A stretch of DNA of 12,254 nucleotides from Phycisphaerae bacterium. Lineage in GTDB: Bacteria > Planctomycetota > Phycisphaerae > UBA1845 > UTPLA1. The notes under the pieces are model-generated. The model ran no database searches. It had not been told where the DNA came from and saw only the letters and a program-made list of their open reading frames with translations. This document shows positions 6,587-12,254 of this stretch, piece by piece; the stretch's first letter is position 1, and each line of letters begins with the position of its first letter. A program made the position numbers and the translations under genes. Location: contig JAJDEC010000204.1 in NCBI GenBank assembly GCA_029259995.1, positions 1 to 12,254 of the forward strand, in the 5' to 3' direction.

Positions 6587-7162
6587 ATGGCGGCAATCAA
6601 GGCAGTCAATATCAAGCGCGGGCAGGCGGTCATTCACGAGGGGCAGCTCTGGATCGTTCACGACAACGAAACAGTCGCGAAGGGCAACAAGCGGAGCTAC
6701 ATGTCCGTCAAGCTCAAGCACTTCAAGAATGGCAACATCATCGACTTTCGCCTCAACGTGGACACGAAAGTCGAAGTCCCCTACGTCGAGGACAAGACAT
6801 TCCAGTACCTCTATCGCGACGGCCAGAGCTTCATCATGATGGACATGGAGACGTTCGATCAGCTCCATGTCGATACCGACCTGATGCCGGACGGCGACAA
6901 GTACCTCAAGGGCAGCGAAGAGCTTTCCTGCAAGTTGCTCGAAGGCGCCATCGTCGGCGTCGAGTTGCCGAATACCGTCGAACTGGAAGTGACCGAGGCC
7001 CCGCCTGTTGTGAAGGGTGCCACGGCGACGAACCAGAACAAGGAAGTCACACTCGAGACAGGCTACAAGGTTCGCGTTCCGCCGTTCATCAGCGCGGGTG
7101 AGATTCTCAAGATCGATACACGAACGGGTGATTACATTTCGCGTGGCTCGGCGGCGACTTGA
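6587..7162 (+). CDS. efp: Elongation factor P, variant lacking the usual Lys34
   Basis: A 191-residue EF-P, the usual length. EF-P binds between the P and E sites of the ribosome and relieves stalling at polyproline stretches. Three beta-barrel domains are expected: a KOW-like domain (about 1-65), a central OB domain (66-127) and a C-terminal OB domain (130-191) ending in the conserved VPPFISAGEILKIDTRTGDY. The tip loop that in E. coli reads PGKGQA, with modified Lys34, reads AKGNKRSY here (31-38), putting Asn at position 34 with Lys32 and Lys35 beside it. So a Lys34 beta-lysylation of the EpmABC type is not possible at the standard place. AGGA lies 9 bases before the ATG. The gene has its own promoter and is followed 21 bp later by a hydrolase-like gene. 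Identity is secure; the modification state is unknown. Confidence 0.95.
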   Translation: MAAIKAVNIKRGQAVIHEGQLWIVHDNETVAKGNKRSYMSVKLKHFKNGNIIDFRLNVDTKVEVPYVEDKTFQYLYRDGQSFIMMDMETFDQLHVDTDLMPDGDKYLKGSEELSCKLLEGAIVGVELPNTVELEVTEAPPVVKGATATNQNKEVTLETGYKVRVPPFISAGEILKIDTRTGDYISRGSAAT

Positions 7163-7183
7163 GTCGATGGGCATTTCGCGTGC

Positions 7184-8059
7184 GTGCCATCGCCGATCCG
7201 GCCCCGGCGAAGGGCGGAAGTATTGATTTTCGCACGACCCAAACTGCATCGCCGCGGTCACTGGCTGGCGTACGTCGTTCCATTGATCGCCGGCATGATC
7301 GATCTCCCTTACGGATTATTCATCCGGTTGCTGTCGCCTTTTCGCTGCGCGCAGATCCCCGCCAATGCGGACACGCCGCGCCGTCAGCGGCGCGGTCTGA
7401 CGATCGTGCTCGGCGGAATTGAAGGGCCGAGCTACTTCAATGCGCGCATGGTTCGCGGTGTTCTCGCCGCGGGCTATCGCGGTGCCGTTCGGCGGCTCGA
7501 CTGGAATGACGGGATTCTCTTTGTCCGCTCCGCCGTCAATCTGATGAGTCGCCGGCATCACGAACGCGAGGCGCGGAAAGTGGTCGAGATCGCCGTGGCC
7601 CATCAGGCGGCCAATCCGTGTTCACCGATTTCAATCATCGCACAATCCGGCGGCTGCTGGATCGCCGTGCGCGCCGTCGAGTTAATGCCCGAGTCAATTC
7701 GCGTTTCGACCGTCGTGCTGCACGCGCCGGCGATTTCGCCGGGATACGATCTGACGCGGGCCGCCGAACGCTGTATGCACGCCTTGATTTCCGTCGAGGG
7801 ATGCGGCGACTACGTGATCGTCGGCCTCGGAACGCTGCTCTTCGGCACGTCGGATCGCCGGCATCAACCGTCGGGCGGGCTTGTCGGCTTCGAAAGTCGC
7901 CACGAGAAACTCGTCGCCATGCGCTGGCGGCCTTCGTGGTTGCGACATTGGCACTGGGGGAATCACACGACTAGCGCATCTTTCGCGTTTGTTCGTGACA
8001 TCATCGGGCCCATTCTTCTCTCTCGGCGCGGCGGAAAGGCTTTGTCTCGGGCCTGCTAA
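7184..8059 (+). CDS. Putative alpha/beta-hydrolase-fold protein
   Basis: A 291-residue protein without a clear family. Residues 72-78 form a strand followed by Gly-Gly (TIVLGGIEG), an oxyanion-like turn. Residues 149-158 (ISIIAQSGGCW) resemble a nucleophile elbow with Ser155, and a strand at 174-181 is followed by H180-A-P. His261 (GNHTTS) near the C-terminus is a possible catalytic histidine. These positions fit an alpha/beta hydrolase, but the elbow is AQSGG rather than the common GxSxG, and the acid residue is not identified. A hydrophobic stretch at 28-38 could associate with membrane. The frame opens with GTG at 7184; a TTG at 7223 with AAGGG eight bases upstream is an alternative that drops 13 basic residues. 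It lies 21 bp after efp and may share its transcript. Substrate is unknown. Confidence 0.68.
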   Translation: MPSPIRPRRRAEVLIFARPKLHRRGHWLAYVVPLIAGMIDLPYGLFIRLLSPFRCAQIPANADTPRRQRRGLTIVLGGIEGPSYFNARMVRGVLAAGYRGAVRRLDWNDGILFVRSAVNLMSRRHHEREARKVVEIAVAHQAANPCSPISIIAQSGGCWIAVRAVELMPESIRVSTVVLHAPAISPGYDLTRAAERCMHALISVEGCGDYVIVGLGTLLFGTSDRRHQPSGGLVGFESRHEKLVAMRWRPSWLRHWHWGNHTTSASFAFVRDIIGPILLSRRGGKALSRAC

Positions 8060-8127
8060 TGGTTATTACCGGTCGAAGCACCGCATTCATCATCGTTTCG
8101 CGCCGGGTTTGGCGGCCCGGTCGATGC

Positions 8128-8157
8128 TTGACCGTTTTCCGAACCGATCGATAGAAT
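8128..8157 (+). promoter_or_regulatory. Sigma70-like promoter of accB-accC
   Basis: TTGACC (8128-8133) and TAGAAT (8152-8157) are separated by 18 bases; each differs from consensus at one position. Transcription would begin near 8164, leaving a leader of about 147 bases before accB. The remainder of the 251-bp spacer (8060-8310) holds no supported gene. Confidence 0.65.
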
Positions 8158-8310
8158 CGCTTCACAATTCGGGGACGGCGCGGTCTTCGAAAAAGGCGAA
8201 CGACATGATGCGTCAAATCTGTCGTCTGGCGATCCTCTTTCGAGGGGGCGACCGGGCGTCGGCTGGCGTGTCGCGCTTCGCATGAGTGCATCAAGAGAAA
8301 GCCCATTTGG

Positions 8311-8787
8311 ATGGACATCGACGAAATAAAAACACTGACGGATCTCATGGTCGAGAATGACCTGACGGAAATCGTGATCCGCGATGGAGAGAAGCGGATC
8401 CTGCTGCGACGGCGCGGCGCTCAGGTGGAACAGACGCCATTGCCTCCGATGATGACGATGACGCAGGCACCAGCACCGGCGGTTGCGCCGACGGGCGCAG
8501 CAGCGCCGGCGCCGGGGACGCCAAGCGGTTCGGCCGCCGAGGCGGGGCTGGAGGCGATCGAGTCGCCGATGGTCGGCACGTACTATACGGCCTCCGATCC
8601 GGAATCGCCGCCGTTCGTCAAGCCGGGCGATCACGTGACGCCCGACACAGTCGTCTGCATCATCGAGGCGATGAAAGTCTTCAACGAGATCAAGGCGGAG
8701 AAGTCGGGGACGATCGTATCTGTCGAAGTGACCAACGCTTCGGCCGTTGAGTTCGGGCAGGCGCTGATGAAGATTCGTCCGGATTAG
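8311..8787 (+). CDS. accB: Biotin carboxyl carrier protein of acetyl-CoA carboxylase
   Basis: A 158-residue BCCP, typical in length. It carries biotin that accepts CO2 from biotin carboxylase and passes it to the carboxyltransferase, the first committed step of fatty acid synthesis. Residues 1-36 form the N-terminal domain (DIDEIKTLTDLMVENDLTEI), 43-78 are an Ala/Pro-rich flexible linker, and 81-158 are the biotinyl domain. The biotin-accepting Lys122 lies in EAMKVFNEI, with Val-Phe where E. coli has Leu-Met. The thumb region is present before it (SDPESPPFVKPGD). A weak purine-rich site precedes the ATG. accC follows after 107 bp and the pair probably shares the promoter at 8128. Confidence 0.96.
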   Translation: MDIDEIKTLTDLMVENDLTEIVIRDGEKRILLRRRGAQVEQTPLPPMMTMTQAPAPAVAPTGAAAPAPGTPSGSAAEAGLEAIESPMVGTYYTASDPESPPFVKPGDHVTPDTVVCIIEAMKVFNEIKAEKSGTIVSVEVTNASAVEFGQALMKIRPD

Positions 8788-8831
8788 CAGGTCGTAAATC
8801 GCCAACATCGTGCGCCTTTGCGTTTCGGAGC

Positions 8832-8864
8832 GATGCCGGGCATCGTGATCCGGGCGGGACGCCC
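8832..8864 (+). other. Two tandem hairpins in the accB-accC spacer
   Basis: In the 107-bp spacer, 8832-8836 pairs perfectly with 8840-8844 (loop CGG), and 8852-8856 pairs with 8860-8864 (loop GGA). There is no T tract, so they are not intrinsic terminators. They might stabilise or process the mRNA between the two genes; this is inference from the pairing alone. Confidence 0.4.
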
Positions 8865-8894
8865 AACGACACCATCATTTAGACACGAGTCAAT

Positions 8895-10250
<1,356 letters not shown>

Positions 10251-10260
10251 GCCATTCTTA

Positions 10261-10589
10261 TGCCACTGGGTGCTTGCCACCCAGTGTTGGGCAGCCGCGT
10301 CGCCGCTCCGAACCGCGACCGTCAGGGAGTCGGGCGCGCGTAGTGACGCGTCCACGATAGTTTTCGATAACCAACCAAGCCACGCCCGCATTCCATCCAC
10401 GTCCCGACAGGGACGACATGTAGATAGACCAGCCTTTCCAAGGCTGGGATGACGACGGGGATTCACCTGCACATCGCCGCCCCGGTGGGTCGGCGTGACA
10501 CAGCAGGCGCGTGGCCCGTGCATTCAGGGATGGTGGGCGCGACGATGGGCCACGCCCGGCGAACACTGGGTGGCAAGCACCCAGTGGCA
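10261..10589. repeat. MITE-like block bounded by perfect 28-bp inverted repeats
   Basis: Positions 10261-10288 and 10562-10589 are perfect inverted copies of each other over 28 bp. Each copy is itself a hairpin: CACTGGGTG pairs with CACCCAGTG around a 5-base loop (10264-10272 with 10278-10286 in the left copy). The 273 bp between them hold more perfect hairpins: 10400-10405 with 10410-10415 (loop GACA), 10429-10436 with 10440-10447 (loop TCC), and 10509-10517 with 10547-10555. No transposase or other gene is supported inside. The content matches my recollection of dispersed palindromic repeats in planctomycete genomes. It could serve as a bidirectional transcript end for accC, or be a non-autonomous mobile element. 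Target-site duplications are not evident. Confidence 0.7.
10264..10286 (+). terminator. Hairpin just behind accC, possible transcript 3' end
   Basis: A perfect 9-bp stem with a 5-base loop lies 14 bases after the accC stop codon. It has no following T run, so it is more likely an mRNA-stabilising or factor-dependent end than an intrinsic terminator. It is the left arm of the 28-bp inverted repeat. Confidence 0.3.
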
Positions 10590-10616
10590 CATCGCACCAG
10601 CGGTTATCATGCGGCC

Positions 10617-10961
10617 ATGACGCCCGAACAGATCGAACAATTCCAACAACGCCTCGTCGAAGAGCGCGACGAGGTTTCGCAATCGCTCGATGCATCGCGC
10701 GCGAGCGCGAAGCCCAACGAGCTGGATCAGGCCCGCATCGGTCGCCTCAGCCGCATGGACTCGCTGCAATCTTCAGCCATGGCGCAGGAGGCGGTTCGGC
10801 GGCTGGAGGCGGAGCAGCATTCGATCGATGCGGCGATGGAGCGATTGAAAAAGGGTGAGTACGGTCGCTGCAAGACCTGTCGGCGCGATATCGACGTGGT
10901 CCGGCTGGATATCTATCCGGCGACGGAAATCTGCATGCACTGCGCGAAGAAGGGATCGTGA
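10617..10961 (+). CDS. TraR/DksA-family C4 zinc-finger regulator
   Basis: A 114-residue protein of the TraR/DksA family, which enters the secondary channel of RNA polymerase and alters promoter open-complex stability, often together with ppGpp. Residues 3-30 and 42-80 form the helical coiled coil; the tip carries L36-D37-Q38-A39, keeping the Asp-x-Ala pair important in DksA. The segment ELDQARIGRLSRMDSLQ is typical of the short DksA-like subgroup. The zinc finger uses C85, C88, C106 and C109. I chose the ATG at 10617 because family similarity begins there; the frame is open further upstream but runs into the inverted-repeat block. No Shine-Dalgarno site is visible, and the repeat arm ends only 27 bp before the start, so its promoter may lie inside the repeat block. 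It converges on the serine hydrolase gene with a 10-bp gap. Confidence 0.92.
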   Translation: MTPEQIEQFQQRLVEERDEVSQSLDASRASAKPNELDQARIGRLSRMDSLQSSAMAQEAVRRLEAEQHSIDAAMERLKKGEYGRCKTCRRDIDVVRLDIYPATEICMHCAKKGS

Positions 10962-10971
10962 TGCACGCGAG

Positions 10972-12177
10972 CTACACGCCGAGCAGCCGCGAGAGGAATG
11001 AGCGAATGTCCTTACCGTCGATGCTGCCATCGCGATTCACATCGGCATTTTGCGGCGCGCAGGCGTTCGGATCCATCCCGTCGGTCAGCGCATCCGTCAT
11101 CAACGGGATGTCCGCCGATGTCACGGCGAAGTCACAGTCGAGATCGCCGGAATCGAGAATCGCATTCACTTCTGCGCGCAATTGCCGGACGAAAGGATCG
11201 ACACGGCCATTCAGATCGACGACGGCGAAAATCGCGTAGTAGTTTCGCTCGCGATCGATCCAGGGATTGAAGCCGAACAATCCGGGGCTGGAAGACTCAA
11301 CCACTTCTTCGTCGTCATTCAGGCGGAAGGCCCAGTTACCGATGCCGTAGCCCATGTAGCGACCGTCCGCCGTCGGCGGGATCGAGCCGATGGCGGCATC
11401 GCCCGCCTGATTGGCGAGCATCGCATCGACGCTCGCCGGCGACAGCACTGTCATGCCGCCGAATTCTCCGTTATCGAGCATCATCTGCATGAGGCGGCCG
11501 TATTCATTGACGGAGGAGCGCATGCCGCCGGCGATACGCGGATTGAAGTCGCTGCCATATTCCGTGGCGACGAGGCCGAGCGGCGCTTTCACGAAGGTTT
11601 GAAACAGATCGATCCAGGCTTCGCCCGTGGCGACTTCGCAGAGCGCGCCGGCGACGTGCATCGAGTTGCCGCCGTAGTGGATTTCCGCGCCGGGCGCGGC
11701 GACGAGATCCAGCGCTTCGATCTGTGCGGCGCAGGCCTGCAGCGTGGAGAACGGCGTACCAATGCAGTCCTGTGCATCGGGGGTGATGCCGGATGTGTGC
11801 GAGAAGAGTTGGCGAATCGTGATGTTCGCCTTGTCGCCCGTCCAGCCGAGCCATTGGCCCGTCGTGTCGTCCAGCGAGATGGCGCCCTGGTCGACGAGCG
11901 CCATGATGAGCGTGCCGGACATCCACTTTGTCGCCGAGGCGAGTTGGACGGGCGTGTCTGTGTTGATATTGCCGAAGGAGCGCTCGTAGAGCGTTTCGCC
12001 GTCGCGCACGACGACGAACGCGTAACCCGACAGATTGAGCGACGCGGCGGCATCATTCAGGATCGCATCGATGCCGAGGAATTCTTCGGGCGTCTGCGCG
12101 CAGGTTGATTGCGCGGCGGCTGTCGGCAGCAAGGCAAGGATCAGGAGCAAGGGCTTGAGTGCATTGCGAATTTTCAT
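10972..12177 (-). CDS. Secreted beta-lactamase-family serine hydrolase with dockerin module
   Basis: A 401-residue exported protein. Residues 1-22 are a signal peptide (basic start, hydrophobic core, Ala-rich end). Residues 33-340 form a class C beta-lactamase/esterase-like domain with S81-A-T-K84 as the nucleophile/base pair, HTSG (127-130), and Y168-G-G-N in place of the classical Tyr-x-Asn. The third motif (His/Lys-x-Gly) appears as S297-P-G. The altered motifs make true beta-lactam hydrolysis unlikely; an esterase or peptidase role is more plausible. Residues 345-400 hold two EF-hand-like dockerin repeats (D345/D347/D349 to D356, and D379/N381/D383/S385 to D390), which bind calcium and may dock to cohesin-like partners or the cell surface. 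GGGAA lies 9 bases before the ATG. The 77 bp upstream within the window show no clear promoter. Confidence 0.9.
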   Translation of the reverse strand: MKIRNALKPLLLILALLPTAAAQSTCAQTPEEFLGIDAILNDAAASLNLSGYAFVVVRDGETLYERSFGNINTDTPVQLASATKWMSGTLIMALVDQGAISLDDTTGQWLGWTGDKANITIRQLFSHTSGITPDAQDCIGTPFSTLQACAAQIEALDLVAAPGAEIHYGGNSMHVAGALCEVATGEAWIDLFQTFVKAPLGLVATEYGSDFNPRIAGGMRSSVNEYGRLMQMMLDNGEFGGMTVLSPASVDAMLANQAGDAAIGSIPPTADGRYMGYGIGNWAFRLNDDEEVVESSSPGLFGFNPWIDRERNYYAIFAVVDLNGRVDPFVRQLRAEVNAILDSGDLDCDFAVTSADIPLMTDALTDGMDPNACAPQNADVNRDGSIDGKDIRSFLSRLLGV

Positions 12178-12254
12178 CGGCGATTCCCACGAGGCGTTGT
12201 TGCAAGGGTAAACGCCCCGTTCCGGATTCTATTACGTGGTGATCGCCGGGGGGC

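Noticed and set aside
10261..10589. Insertion sequence or CRISPR array
   Set aside because: There is no transposase frame and no regularly spaced direct repeats; the structure consists of inverted repeats and hairpins only.
10449..10616. N-terminal extension of the DksA-like frame through the inverted repeat
   Set aside because: The added residues are translated repeat sequence and family similarity starts only at the ATG at 10617.
10270..10695. Small open frames inside the inverted-repeat block, some giving DGRGS-type peptides
   Set aside because: Such peptides are typical translations of dispersed palindromic repeats; no ribosome sites or domains support them.
11050..12108. 352-codon open frame on the plus strand opposite the serine hydrolase
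   Set aside because: Antisense to a gene with a clear signal peptide, catalytic motif and dockerin repeats; the translation shows no domain pattern.

Overview
The window looks like a chromosomal segment of a GC-rich bacterium, most likely a member of the Planctomycetota (possibly Phycisphaerae-like). This is inferred from several things: a secreted serine hydrolase ending in a dockerin-type EF-hand module, a Ser/Thr kinase carrying zinc ribbons, an atypical EF-P, generally weak Shine-Dalgarno sites, and palindromic dispersed repeats with a planctomycete-like look. No rRNA, tRNA, CRISPR array, transposase or phage gene was seen.

Left part (214-6361, all minus strand). The genes read right to left: a four-helix membrane protein (6361-5933), a Ser/Thr protein kinase with two C-terminal zinc ribbons (5811-4723), a one-helix membrane protein with a RanBP2/NZF-pattern zinc finger (4719-4411), a 472-aa protein with an alpha/beta domain, a winged helix and a Snf7-like coiled coil (4137-2719), a second Snf7/PspA-like coiled-coil protein (2587-1988), a zinc-ribbon protein with an acidic tail (1969-1088), a PspC-domain membrane protein (1083-892), and a third Snf7-like protein with an MIM1-like C-terminus (822-214). 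I read 4137-214 as an ESCRT-III-like / phage-shock-like membrane-remodelling cluster. One member has a domain order like eukaryotic CHMP7 (winged helix followed by Snf7). The kinase/zinc-finger pair just upstream may be its sensor or regulator. This is the most interesting content of the window. The family assignments rest on sequence features judged by eye.

Middle and right part (6457-10961, plus strand). efp (elongation factor P, without the usual Lys34) has a good sigma70-like promoter and is followed by an orphan alpha/beta-hydrolase-like gene. A second good promoter precedes accB and accC (biotin carboxyl carrier protein and biotin carboxylase of acetyl-CoA carboxylase). After accC lies a gene-free block (10261-10589) bounded by perfect 28-bp inverted repeats and filled with hairpins. 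A small TraR/DksA-type zinc-finger regulator follows (10617-10961).

Right end (minus strand). A secreted beta-lactamase-fold serine hydrolase with a dockerin module (12177-10972) converges on the DksA-like gene with a 10-bp gap. The left end (1-213) is another block of dispersed palindromic repeats lying just behind the last gene of the minus-strand cluster; it may end transcription of that cluster.
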